The translations under genes and the position numbers were made by a program. A stretch of DNA of 64,000 nucleotides from Gracilaria domingensis (Eukaryota > Rhodophyta > Florideophyceae > Gracilariales > Gracilariaceae), in assembly GCA_022539475.1 (NCBI GenBank), contig VCMS01000290.1, forward strand, positions 1 through 64,000. The letters are read 5' to 3'. The notes under the pieces are model-generated. The model searched no databases. It worked only from the letters and a program-made list of their open reading frames with translations, and was not told the origin of the DNA. Below are positions 1-10,243 of the stretch, piece after piece (within the stretch, counting starts at the first letter, position 1; each line of letters starts with the position of its first letter).

Positions 1-1298
1 TTGCAAAGCAGAGGATGGCACACTCGACTTAGTTTGTCTTCGCCGATGAACTGAAAACCTTTCTGCGTGAGATTTAGAATGGGCTCCAGGACTTGACGAA
101 GAGATTCTTGAAGGATTTGCATCCTGGACTCGCGTAGAGACTTGCTAGAAACGAATGGCATTGCGTCTGCTTCAGATGCGGAAACCTCGATCAGTGTGGT
201 AGGGAAGTATGCCACTACTGTGAGGTCATCACGGATACACTTACGGCGAAGCTCGTCGGAGAAGTTGAGAAATATGAGGTGAAGAGGATAGGCGGTAACC
301 GATGTTTGCTTTAGAGTTGTTGAAGACTTATCGGTGTATACCTGCAGAAGACCTACGAAAGATTCACTGTAACTTATTTCTTGGGAGTACCACACTATTC
401 TACTATCCAAAGAGCCCATGACCATTTCCTTAAGTTTTGAGGTGGCGTCTCTTGCGAGAGAGCCGGACATGGGGTGAGATATTTTCGTGGAGTGGGTCTG
501 AGGTATAGGGTGGAAGAATGTGTTTTCGTTGTTAGCCAACTGGGGCTGTTTCACAAGTGTCTGAACGGGGTCTCTCGTGTAGAGGGTGGCGCTGAACTTA
601 CATCCTTCTGGCGAGACAGTTCTGCGATTGAAACCGTCCTTTGAGGCGTATCGTTCGAAAATGGCGTTCTTCAGTTCTGTACAGCGCTTGGAACTTGTTA
701 TGGTCTCGTTGAATCGCTTTTGCGAGAATCGCGGGTCCCGAAGTAGCCCAATTAGCTCGTCAGCCTCACGATGACCAAGGTTGGAAGCTACTGAAGCCAG
801 ACAAACCGTGAGATAATCCATATGAAAATCACCGAGGGCCTCCTCAGAAGGCACTGGGCGGGAACTGCTTCCGTGTTCTCGCTCTAATGACGCGGGACCC
901 GGGGAAGGAGAAACACAATGCGAAGTGTCCGGAATGGGAGGGGCGCACGGAGTGGGGTCGACGATGTCCTCGGACACTGGAGGCTCGGGAAGGCGACAAG
1001 GGGCAGTGACCGTTTCGGAAGATGCGGGCGCGGGTGCGGAAAGCTTGAGACGCTTGCTTCTCCGAATGGGCCGGCTATTGTCGTCTTCCAGCGCTGCTTT
1101 CAGACGAAACGGGCAATGGTTGACATGCTGTTGAAGGGATAAGACTCCTCGGCGAGTAACGAAGGGGCACCCACGCTTCTTATGTGTACAGTAGTAGACC
1201 ATGGGAAGAAGAACTGAACGAGAAACGACGACAAAGACTGCAAGGGAAGGGCGTCCGAAGGGAGAAGGAGGTCGAGCGACAGTCAAGATCGACGTCAT
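1..1298 (-). CDS. DNA transposase, Plavaka/tnp2-like, partial (C-terminus beyond left edge)
   Basis: Reading the minus strand from an ATG at 1298 gives about 432 codons with no stop before the window edge. A second in-frame ATG at 1202 is the likelier start, because it sits just before a zinc-finger-like block (C-x6-CPF ... H-x3-HCPF) of the kind found at the N-terminus of Plavaka transposases. A low-complexity Pro/Ser/Glu linker follows. Further on is the stretch WYSQEISYSESFVGLLQ, then YTDKSSTT, then AYPLHLIFLNFSDELRRKC, which has the layout of the first catalytic-Asp region of Plavaka/tnp2-type DDE transposases. The rest of the catalytic core would lie outside the window. It is probably the transposase gene of a DNA transposon. 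The superfamily name is inferred from motif layout, and CMC/EnSpm or KDZ relatives remain possible. Confidence 0.6.
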   Translation of the reverse strand, partial: MTSILTVARPPSPFGRPSLAVFVVVSRSVLLPMVYYCTHKKRGCPFVTRRGVLSLQQHVNHCPFRLKAALEDDNSRPIRRSKRLKLSAPAPASSETVTAPCRLPEPPVSEDIVDPTPCAPPIPDTSHCVSPSPGPASLEREHGSSSRPVPSEEALGDFHMDYLTVCLASVASNLGHREADELIGLLRDPRFSQKRFNETITSSKRCTELKNAIFERYASKDGFNRRTVSPEGCKFSATLYTRDPVQTLVKQPQLANNENTFFHPIPQTHSTKISHPMSGSLARDATSKLKEMVMGSLDSRIVWYSQEISYSESFVGLLQVYTDKSSTTLKQTSVTAYPLHLIFLNFSDELRRKCIRDDLTVVAYFPTTLIEVSASEADAMPFVSSKSLRESRMQILQESLRQVLEPILNLTQKGFQFIGEDKLSRVCHPLLC

Positions 1299-2021
1299 GC
1301 TGAGAACGGAGAATATATTTTGAGTTTAAATCACGTGCTTTCGTTCAAAAAGGAACGTAGGTACACGTCGACCTCAACACAAGGGTGTACTTCTCGTATT
1401 ATCTACCACTGGTTATAAACCTGTGGTTTCCCAACGTTGTACGCTGTACACTTGTCCAATCTCGCACAGAAAAATAAATCTCTTCCCTTCGCCGCCGCCG
1501 CCGCGCCTCCGACGTCCGAACTTCCGTTACCATCGTGAGCCATGCCATCGATATCATCGCGTTATACTCCGCTCCGTCGTACTTTTTCCCGCCCTCCACT
1601 TTATGGAGGCTCCATAAAGTAGAGGGCGGAAGAAAGTAGGACGGAGTCATCCGTATCTCAGGGATGTATTCCGTGCAGTCTTTTCGTACGTTCTCCCATA
1701 TCCTTCCGCGTATCTTTGCTCTAAAATAACCAATCCTCACCGCGTTTCTTCGCGCTCTGCGACATGGAAACGGCAGGAAATAAGCTAATCACCCTCAACT
1801 TCTTCTATTTGTTCAAGATATAGAACGAGTTGAAGGGTGAAAACGGGAACCCGGTAACCCAAACCGACGACTGTAAGTACGCGACCAATAGTTCATTTCG
1901 TTGCGCCATAGGCTCTAGCTTCGCGTCTTGCGCTGCTTTTCAAAAGTAGCGCAAGACTCGAGAAGCTAAAGCCTATGGCGCAACAAACCAAGTTGGTTTC
2001 TCGGCGATCTTGGATCTCTGC
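1299..2021. repeat. Intergenic stretch with two long hairpins
   Basis: No gene is recognised here. Two imperfect palindromes stand out. One spans 1571-1646, with arms of about 37 bp around a GGAG/GCTCC centre. The other spans 1900-1986, with arms of about 40 bp containing GCGCCATAGGCT and its complement. Both have almost no loop, so they would form snap-back hairpins when single-stranded. They could be short foldback MITEs or scars of local inverted duplication. Short open frames across them are by-products of the symmetry. Confidence 0.6.
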
Positions 2022-2773
2022 CTGTTCGGGATAGGCGATTCTGGTACTTGGTTGAGACATAGGTTTCTGTCTCGTTTATCGCATCTTGCGGTATGTTTGC
2101 TGCATGGGCATTCTCGGTGTCGTTGCTTGTGAGTTCTTGCTTCGAGACCTTTCGCGTTTTACGATGAATGGATTGCTGGTAATCTAAGCGATCACTTTCC
2201 TTCTTCTTCTTCCTTTTGCGAGTTACTAGGTCCCTCGACTTTTCTAGCGCAACGTTTCTGTTTTGCTTTATCAATGGTACGTTCCATCGCAATTCAAATG
2301 TTTCCAACGGAGCATTGACTAACTTATGGATACTTTCTGCTTGCGTATACAGGTAAACGACCAATTTTATTTCATCTCTCCAGATCCATCATCGATCTTG
2401 AGAGACAAAATGAAATTGGTCGTTTTACTGTCTGACTGTTCGGGATAGGCGATTCTGGTACTTGTTTGGGATATAGGCTAGATTCTCGTTTATCGCGTCT
2501 TGCGGTATGTTTGCTGCATGGGCATTCTCGGTGTCCTTGCTTGTGAGTTCTCGCTTCGACACCTTTCGCGGTTTACGATGATATGGTGGGCTGGTAATCT
2601 AACCGATCCCTTTCCTGCTTCTTCTTCCGTTTGCGAGTTACCAGGTCCCTCGACTTTTCTAGCGCAACGTTTCTGTTTTGTTTTATCAATGGTACGTTCC
2701 ATCGCATTTCAAATGTATCTAACGGATCATTGACTAACTTATGGATACTTTCTGCTTGCGTATAGGGGTAAAT
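2022..2773. repeat. Direct duplication of about 335 bp with a hairpin between the copies
   Basis: Copy 1 (about 2022-2356) and copy 2 (about 2436-2773) are nearly identical. Both start CTGTTCGGGATAGGCGATTC and end with TTGCGTATA followed by GGTAAA. Between them is a hairpin (about 2353-2426) whose arms carry GACCAATTTTATTTCATCTC and its near complement. The layout could be one repeat unit duplicated with the hairpin at the junction, or two LTR-like or terminal repeats of a deleted element. No coding potential is evident. Confidence 0.7.
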
Positions 2774-2813
2774 GACTTTTGATGCGGACGTAGCTCACGA
2801 GTTGCAGGTGCAG

Positions 2814-2899
2814 GTTCCTCAAGTAGGGAACCATGCATCTGGGCATGGTTCCCTACATGAGGAACGGAGAGGATGAGGCGCTTCGCGCCTCATCCTCTC
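2814..2899. repeat. Two back-to-back hairpins
   Basis: Positions 2814-2865 form a palindrome whose arms include GTAGGGAACCATGC and its complement. Immediately after it, 2867-2899 is a nearly perfect GC-rich palindrome around CGCTTCGCG, with arms GAGAGGATGAGGCG. A tandem pair of hairpins could act as a terminator or processing signal, but equally may be foldback repeat debris at the edge of the neighbouring Copia element. No gene lies close enough to choose between these. Confidence 0.6.
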
Positions 2900-3374
2900 G
2901 GAGTGCGTATGTGTTCTACCGTTACCGCAATTTGGTGCAGGTGCCCTCTGCGGCATCTGCCGCAGATTGCGCCTACACCCGATCCATCATGGGGAAATGG
3001 TACATGTAATATAGCGAAGTAGTGGTTAGCAAAAGCGGTCGATAGAAGAATAGATACGAATAAAACGGTATGATTTCATAATGGGCATCATCTGTACTAG
3101 CACTAGTATTCCATGCGTTGCAGGGTATCATTCCGCAGAAGGTATCGTGTAATGTGCACCTTAATGGAAACTGAACCTAGACTTCGCGAAATACGGTTTA
3201 GGTAGCCCTCGACTAAAGAACTAGCACGAGTGGAAAACCCCCCAGTATTTACTGCACAGAGATTCTGGACGACCCAAGCAATTATCTCCAAATTTTGAAA
3301 TAACTGATCTCGATATTTTTTCAAAAAATTTACTGGACGACCCTTGCCAATTTCTGGACGACCCTCGCCGAAAA

Positions 3375-5144
3375 CTAGCATCTGCAAGAGACAGACGAGG
3401 CCGCACATACTGTATTGTAGAACCTCTTTTCTTCAGTTTCTTGCATGTTGATCTGGGTAACAAGATCTTTGACCTTCGGTCGAGGACCCTTCTGTTGCAG
3501 GAAGCTTGCCGCAATAGCACAGAACGGCGACGCAGCGGTTCCAAGCCATCCCAGTGAGCTCTTTACGAATCGAAAAGCAGACGACTCGACTGCATTGAGT
3601 GCTTCCTCGCGCTCTTTCCTACGCTTGCAATCGATTGGATAGGCCTCTAGACCGTTCAATTTCTCGTCCCTATGAATCATGATAGAGTAATCTTCGAACT
3701 GCACAATATCCAAACCGAAATAAGTGAAAGAACCAGGACCAAAAACGATTGTTCCGAGTTTATACAATCGCTGTATGCGCTCAATAGATTCCTTCAAGAT
3801 GTCTCGCGGACGACCCAAAAGCACGTCATCTGTTATCTTCACAGCTACGATCTCAATGTGACCTTCAAAACCTCTGTAGAGCAGCTGTGGCACGTAGACT
3901 AAATGACGAAAGCCCAACTGGCGCATGAGTTCATTGCTAACCCTTTGCCATTTAGCAGAGGCGTTGACCAGGGCATAAGATGCAACGCGTAAGAGCCAGT
4001 AGTGTCTGTGTTTAGTCTTGCATTCGCGCGGAGGCACCACATAGAAATCGCGCAGTGCATCACCACTCTGTAGGAATGCACTCTTGAAATCAATCTTCGC
4101 TAGCGTCCACTTTCTGATGGTCGTCATTGCCAGCAGAGTTCTTATCCCAAGTGGCGGGCAGGTAGCAGAGTCAGTCTTCAGATTCTTCTTGGCACTATCT
4201 TCATTGCCGTGCGGAGCGATTCTGGCCTTCAAGAAAAGTTGTCCATCATCACAGCGCTTGATCTTGTAGAACACGTGACTGGAGATAACGTTTGCGTCCG
4301 CAGGAACATCCGATACTCGCACGCGGTCCACAGTCTTCAAGAACGCTTCCTCCTCCCTCAAATACGCATTCTGGGTCAGGAAGGGGCGCAAACCATGCGA
4401 TTGGTGCAGCATGAATTCCTTGGATCCTAAAACATCAAAGAATGCGTTCAAGGCGTCTTTCTCAATGCTTTGTAACTTCTGGCCCGGAGACAACTCAACC
4501 TCGTTTGCATGATGGGTGTTGTCATTACGGAAACGCCATTGCTCCTTACTAAGGTCAAGAATTTCGCTCTGTCCATCATCGTACCGCACTGAGTACTTCC
4601 GTGACCTTGGTCCATACCGTTGAATCCTTCCAAGGTAGTACTGCTTGTCAAGCGGCCAATAAACTTCGATTCCATCACCAACAACCGGTCGGCGTCTTAC
4701 CGTTCTTTGAGCTTCCCGAGTACTTAATCTTCCTGACGGAGCGGCTGTTATCGGTCGGGCAGGGGCCGCTAAATTGTCTTGTTCGGCTTCCGTGTGATTC
4801 TGAGCAGCTTCTTCCGTCTGCGCGGTTGTGTTGCTTCCCAACGTATCTGAAGTCGTGGTCTCTGGCTCAGATATCATTTTTTGTTGGGCACTTGTTGTTG
4901 CTTTCTGGTACGGCAACAAAACGGCATCGAAATTCTCTTCGTCGGATGTAATCTCATCTACTGATGCATCGCTGTCTGCGTCTTCCTCATGATCATGTAA
5001 GTGATCCATAGCGACGCCTAAGAAAATGTCCAACTCGTCCATGGCATTTTGCACACTAGCAGCGAGCTCGTCGTGGGGTTCTGCATGTCGGACATCTTCT
5101 ACTGCTGCAGAAACAGTTCTCCCGTTCACTCCGGGTACTGTCAC
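3375..5144 (-). pseudogene. Reverse-transcriptase region of Copia element A with Tudor-like module
   Basis: The N-terminal third is acidic and disordered. A module at about residues 155-205 reads IEVYWPLDKQYYLGRI ... YSVRYDDGQSE, the pattern of a Tudor/agenet-type SH3-like barrel (W-P-L-D, Y-x-G, Y-D-D-G-x-x-E). After it comes the RVT_2 (Copia-type) reverse transcriptase, with FLKARIAPHGNE, KIDFKSAFLQSG and a region preceding the YxDD box that reads KITDDVLLG. The frame opens with a GTG codon, so it probably represents the downstream part of a longer pol. The RNase H part is not seen. Confidence 0.75.
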
Positions 5145-5240
5145 CGTCCTGCTGTCATGGTCGTAAGCGATGACTGGCTTGGCTATTTACCACTTCCCAC
5201 GCTTTTCATGCTGATTCTTGACATATATCTGCACTTGATC

Positions 5241-6164
5241 TCAAACGGATATGGGTGATTCAGTCACAGCCTTTGAGCGCATGATCAGATTCAACTTTCT
5301 CTTCGTGATAATAGCTTCATGTGCTTTACGCAGGGCATCTGGAACGGAAACTGGGTCGTTTGAGTTTTCCACGGGTCGAGTGTAGCCTTTGGCAAGCTCA
5401 TTGGCAGACAAGACATCGTTTCCGTAGAGGTCATTCGATATGCGAATAGCTTTCTGGATGATGATGTTGACACGATCTTTCTCCTCAGAGTTACAATCGG
5501 ACTTGATACGTAGGTACACATCGCGTATGACCCTGTGCTTAGACTCTAGAACATTCTTGTTGTGTCTCCGTGGTGGAACCGGACGCATCTGTATACCAGA
5601 CTGCTCCAAATACTGTTTGAATATGGTATTATGGAAACCTTTGTCAAACAGAACAGCCTTTGGCGTCCAAAATGGAAAATTCCAAAGCGCTTCGAAGGCA
5701 GAGATAGCACTAGTCATCGATGTATCTACTACTGGACAGCCAGCAGAATATCTAGATGCAGAGTCCATTGCGTGGAACACACATACTTCGTCCAAGAACA
5801 TGTGATCTACGCATACCACGTCATTAAAAGACCTACTCATGGTACTCAGAGACACTTTCCTAGTGGTCTGAGGGAGAGATGTCGTCTTACAATGTGTGCA
5901 TTTCTCTAACACTTCAGACAAATACTTATTGACTCCTTCAGTCCATAGGTCGTTTCTCTGTAACAGTACCTTTATGTCCGAGTATGCTGCGTGACCACAA
6001 ATATGTCGATGAACTTTATCGACAATCCGTTTGACCTTGCTCCACGGTCTCTCAGCCTGTGAGTCAGCTACGTTAGCCATTGCACAGTACAGGATACTTT
6101 GATTCTTCTCGGACACGCTTCTTGCTCCTGACAGGAACTCAGAGTACGGGATGTAGTTATGCAT
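5241..6164 (-). pseudogene. Integrase region of Copia element A
   Basis: The frame carries an HHCC-like zinc-binding end (a His-rich stretch followed by CTHCKTT). It then has the integrase core: VCVDHMFLDE with the first Asp, AVLFDKGFHN with the second, and KNVLESKHRVIRD with the Glu. This D-D-E arrangement belongs to retroviral-type integrases, which insert the element's cDNA into the genome. The following C-terminal part is poorly conserved. Confidence 0.75.
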
Positions 6165-6191
6165 GTCGTGATCTACAAGCGAGATGAATCC

Positions 6192-6731
6192 CTACGAGTT
6201 TCCATTTCCATAAGGCAGTAATTGCAACGCGTTAGTTCCAATGTGTATAATGTTGCAGTGCTTGATCACATTTCTTCCTACGACCCACTGCGTTGACCCT
6301 CCAATGACCAAATGACTGATTCTAACTGCATCTCCATCCGTCGTTCTGGCTTCGAGTACCATGGATCCCAGAATAGGTCTAAATTCACTCGAATGGTCTC
6401 CCTTTCCATATTGCCAAAAACGTCGATCCGCTACAGCTTCAGGGATGGGATCAAGAACAGAATCCCACTCGGGACACACCAAGTGTTTAATCATATGCAG
6501 TTCGCTTAGTCCAATACCGCTGTACGGGGCACCATTATCAAGTAAGGGGCCAACAACGTTCTCTAACACTGGTTCAGAGGTATTCGAACAGCACTGAACC
6601 AGGTTGAACGATATGACGTTCTTCTTATCTTGAGATTTTCGAGGCTCATCTAAGCAGAGAGTGCCTGGTTTTAGCGAACCGTCCTCTTGGTGGTCGCTTC
6701 TCCACTGTCCATACTTTTCACATTGTGGCAC
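6192..6731 (-). pseudogene. Aspartic-protease region of Copia element A
   Basis: The frame contains LLDNGAPYSGIGLSEL, which has the layout of the retropepsin active site (D-x-G-A ... G-L). Its position between gag and integrase agrees with this. In the family, such proteases process the polyprotein. The remaining sequence resembles the GAG-pre-integrase stretch only weakly. It is treated as part of a fossil element. Confidence 0.6.
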
Positions 6732-7510
6732 TTGGTTCTTGCTTTTATCTCAGGCAGTTGTTCCGGGGTTTTTCTCTGTCTGCCCCGAGTGTTGTCCTTG
6801 CCCTGCGACCTGGTACTTGATGCAGAACTTGCTTGCAAGGCGGTCTTACTGCTATCAGCCTGGCTTGTCTTTCCACATTGGCGTAGTACTGATGCTATCG
6901 ACTCGTACGATACAGTTCTGAGAAAGTCATTTGTTGAAGCACTTGCAGAAAGCTTCACATCTGAGGTAGTACAATTTGCCAAAACGGAGATTCGCTGATT
7001 GCTATCCAAATTTGCGTTCGCCAACAAGGTAAACGCGACCAAAGCTTCTGAAAGCTTGGCGTCTTCTCCATGTGCGTTCACTCTAGACACCTGAGCTTGA
7101 AACCGAGACTCAAAATTCATAAACGTTTCCTTTGAGCCTCTACATGTGTTGAGTAACGTGAGAAAATCTTGATAAACGTCTGTCACCACTGCTAGAGGGT
7201 TTCTCTTGTACACAGCGTTTACAATCGCTTGCACACCCTTCTCAGATTTCACGACGTCATCCGGAACAGAGCGACACAGGTCCTTCGCTCGTCCATACAG
7301 TTGAGACTGTAACAGTAGCCCTCGAATCTGCTTCGTTGCACGATACGAGTTAGATTCTGGCATCAAGTCGTGATACGCCTCCCATTGCTTCACTGCCTGA
7401 GCGTATTCTTCTTGATTGTCTCGTCCGTCTGTCCAAGGGACATGCTGCAGATCCCAGCTAAAGCGTGGGCGCTTCGGCAGGCCCTTAGATGAGCTAGAAT
7501 CTGGGCCCAT
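6671..7510 (-). pseudogene. gag-like region of Copia element A
   Basis: This 279-residue frame is rich in charged and polar residues and starts MGPDSSSSKG. Its middle part resembles the helical UBN2/gag domain of Copia elements: a tryptophan-containing QWEAYHDLMPES block, then an alternating helix-rich region up to about residue 200, then a Ser/Lys/Arg-rich tail. Gag proteins form the virus-like particle of these retroelements. It overlaps the protease region by about 60 bases in another frame. Recognition rests on its position upstream of the protease and integrase more than on sequence motifs. Confidence 0.6.
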
Positions 7511-8669
7511 AACAACAAAAGAAACGACAAGTGATCGGTGCTGTCGTGTCGGCGTTTACTTCTTGAGTCGGTGTCTACAAGTCTAGCTACGTAGTTCGGG
7601 TCCTGCGGCTGCTGCAGCAACCGTACGTAGTGCGTGCTGCACTGCTGCGTGCAGCGCCTTTCACCAAGGTCACTGCTCTCATCTTTGGTGACCAAACTGC
7701 AGAGCAGTGCCTGCAGCCAGAGCAGTCCGATCTATCTGTTCAAGATCTACAGTGTGGGTGGGTTTCTAAAACTGCGATCGAGTCGCAAGATGCTAGACAG
7801 ATGCCAATGCGATAGCTTTCTAATCGACTTGAAGTCTGCAGTAGATCGCTCGCAATGCTGAAGAGCATCTTGCGCCACGTCACTCTAGAATTAGCTCTAA
7901 TAAATTCACTTCTTCATTGCCTCGAAAATCTATTGTCTTCGATAACCAACCGATTGTAGATGTCTAAGTCATTTTTTAGTGGCAGTGAGTAATATGTGCC
8001 ATGGTTTGAAACTTTGTCAACCCCATCGCAGATGGACACATCGCATGCAGTTTCCTCCCGTGGCCGTCACAGCGCTAACCTCCCCAGCCATAGAACTAAT
8101 AGAAGGTTGAGACACTGGCGGGTTGAAGCACACTTTACTGAGGTTTGTTTTGTCAGGCTGGTCTGTGGATGCTTGTGTTTGGCCGTCAATCTCAAGCGCA
8201 GTCAGCAATTCTAGCCTCTTATATAGGCCTCCCGGCAGGTAGCTCTCTCCTAAATGCTTAGAGTGCATTCATGATACGTAATATAACTCTACTCTATCTA
8301 CTACGTGTTTAGTGCACAGTCCTCTCTGGAATAGCGCAGATAATCACACGTCGATAACCAAGCCCAAATGCACAATGGAACCAATGTTATGCATCAAATT
8401 AAATTCACTTAGCCTTGCATTCTTGTTATGCATCACGTCAAGTGCAGCCAGCACTGCATTGTTCATTTGCATTCCATAAGAACAGTCTGTTCACACATAT
8501 TGCTGGCCGGTTGCCAGAGTCACTGCGATGATGCAATAAATGCAATTTTACTCCGTCTGGCACGGACACCTACGCATCTGTCACCCAAGCCTGGATGACA
8601 GACTTCTCTCGGTAGCATTTTAATTTATTCTCTTTCCCGATTGGGAGCAACGTTGGTGCATTCAAGGTA
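7511..8669. other. Non-coding stretch upstream of Copia element A
   Basis: No gene is supported. The stretch probably includes the leader and perhaps part of the 5' LTR of the Copia element. On the minus strand, TGCATAACA followed by TTGGTTCCA near 8385 resembles an LTR end plus primer-binding site. The motif TGTTATGCATCA occurs twice (about 8385 and 8433). No second LTR copy was found to confirm this. Confidence 0.35.
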
Positions 8670-9612
8670 CCGTTTCCGGACCCGCGCAATAAATGGAAGC
8701 ATCGAAACCCGACATTCTCATAGACGCCCAGCGCATTGCAACCGCTAAGGACAGAACAGTACTGGATCCATCTCTGATCCCCCTTCTATTGTAAAACCAA
8801 CGACAACGTTGTGACCACATCGAGCCGGGCACAGTGCTACGCTGTCAGTAGCGCTCACCATGCATCCCATGAGCTCAAAAGGGCCACAGATTTGGATTGA
8901 AGTGGCTTCATCGGCGTGTTGTGGCAGAAGGACATAGGAGTGTACATCCACCCGGGCGCTTAAGATGCTCAAAACGGACTTACATCCGGGGTAATGTAAC
9001 GGCTAAATCCGCCCGGGTGGATTGAGCCGTTATATTACCCCGGGCTGCCTAATCCATACCCACCATTTTCCGACCCTTGTAATAAATGGAGGCATCAAAA
9101 CTCGACATTCTCACAGACGCCCAGCGCATTGCAACTTCTAAGGGGAGAACGGTACTCGATCCATCTCTGATGCCCCCTCAGGTGTGAAACCAACGCCGGC
9201 GTTGTAACCACATCGAGCCCTGTCAGTAGCGCTCACCGGGCATCCCATGAGCTCAAAAGAGCCATAGATGTGGATTGAAGTGGCTTTATTGGCGTGTTGT
9301 TGTGGCAAAAGTCTTAGAGCGAATGCATTATGAGGCGTTAGAGGACTCGAATATATGTCTAGTCCTCCTCAGAACTGCCTTTTTATTAAGCGTAAAGAGC
9401 ACAAAGTGCTCTCGTAAGCACTAAAATATAAGCAGTTAAATAAACGGGTGCCACTTAATCTATATTACTCCTGAGAAAGAGGATATAGAAGTGTACATCC
9501 ACCCGGGCGCTTACAATGTGCAAAACTGACTTACACCCGGGGTAATGTAACGGCTAAATCCACCCGGGTGGATTTAGACGTTATATTACCCCGGGCTGCC
9601 TAATCCGTACCC
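8670..9612. repeat. Tandem duplication with internal CCCGGG palindromes, one copy interrupted
   Basis: Copy 1 (about 8670-9062) and copy 2 (about 9064-9612) align over their whole length. Shared landmarks are AATAAATGGARGCATC near the start, CATCCCATGAGCTCAAAAG in the middle, and a 59 bp palindrome at the end (8986-9044 and 9536-9595) centred on a CCCGGG site. Copy 2 contains about 165 bp (about 9314-9482) that copy 1 lacks, with AAAG-like sequence on both sides. The unit is probably a non-autonomous repeat. No coding content is evident. Confidence 0.75.
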
Positions 9613-10243
9613 AGAGTAGAGGAGTAGTGCGGAGTTGGAGAGTCAAGGGAGTAAAGAGTAAAAACGGTGTGGGGGGGGGGGGTCTCAAAGTATTCGAGCG
9701 ATATAGAAGCAGCTCACTGGATCCCGGGAGCGGTTTTGGGGAGCAGTAAAGGGAAAGAGCGAGCCAACGGAGAAAGAAAGCGGCGGAACGCTGGAACGGT
9801 GTAGGGCAGTAGTGGAATGCCGAAGCGGGGTAATGGAGCGGCCACACGGTGCAAAGTAAGATCAGCGGGTCCGTGAGAGGCGCAACGGTTTGACAGAGCG
9901 GCGGAACACTGGTAGGGGTTCGGGTAGCGCTGAAGGGCTGGAGCGCCACTTGAGAGCTGCGAAGCGGTGAAACGTTGGATCAGCAAGTTGGTGAAACCGG
10001 GAGAAGATAGGGCGGACGAGTGGAGCGCTGGAGGTGCAGGGCAATGGATCGTTGGTGGAGTGGAGTGGCAAAGTGAAGTAGACTTCACGTTGCTTTGCCG
10101 CTCGACTAAGACGCACCGCGCCGCTTCCAAGGTTTGTCAGGCCTCCACGGCGTAGAATGGCAGCGCATTGTGGCAGAATGGAGTGGCGGCGCGGTGTCTC
10201 GGACGCGAGCAACTGACAGGAGCGACGACTCAAAAACTGGTCG
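9613..10243. repeat. Purine-rich degenerate minisatellite with a G12 run
   Basis: The plus strand is strongly G/A-biased. It consists of short degenerate repeats on the theme TGGAGCGCTGGAG, GCGGAACGCTGG and GGTGAAACG. A run of 12 G occurs at 9671-9682. The open minus-strand frames across it are Pro/Ser/Leu-rich and are explained by the skewed composition. No gene is supported. Confidence 0.55.

Larger units (their letters stand above)
3103..7510 (-). mobile_element. Copia (Ty1-like) LTR retroelement A, broken
   Basis: The minus-strand order is gag (7510-6671), aspartic protease (6731-6192), integrase (6164-5241) and reverse transcriptase (5144-3375). Integrase ahead of RT defines the Copia/Pseudoviridae lineage. 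The parts lie in several frames with a handful of interruptions, and no convincing RNase H region follows the RT. No matching pair of LTRs could be found. A TG...-type boundary followed by a primer-site-like TTGGTTCCA is seen on the minus strand at about 8385, but no partner copy exists near 3.1 kb. The element is an old, incomplete fossil. Confidence 0.8.

Noticed and set aside
8385-8669. Possible 5' LTR of Copia element A
   Set aside because: Only an LTR-end and primer-site-like junction is seen; no second LTR copy in the window supports it.
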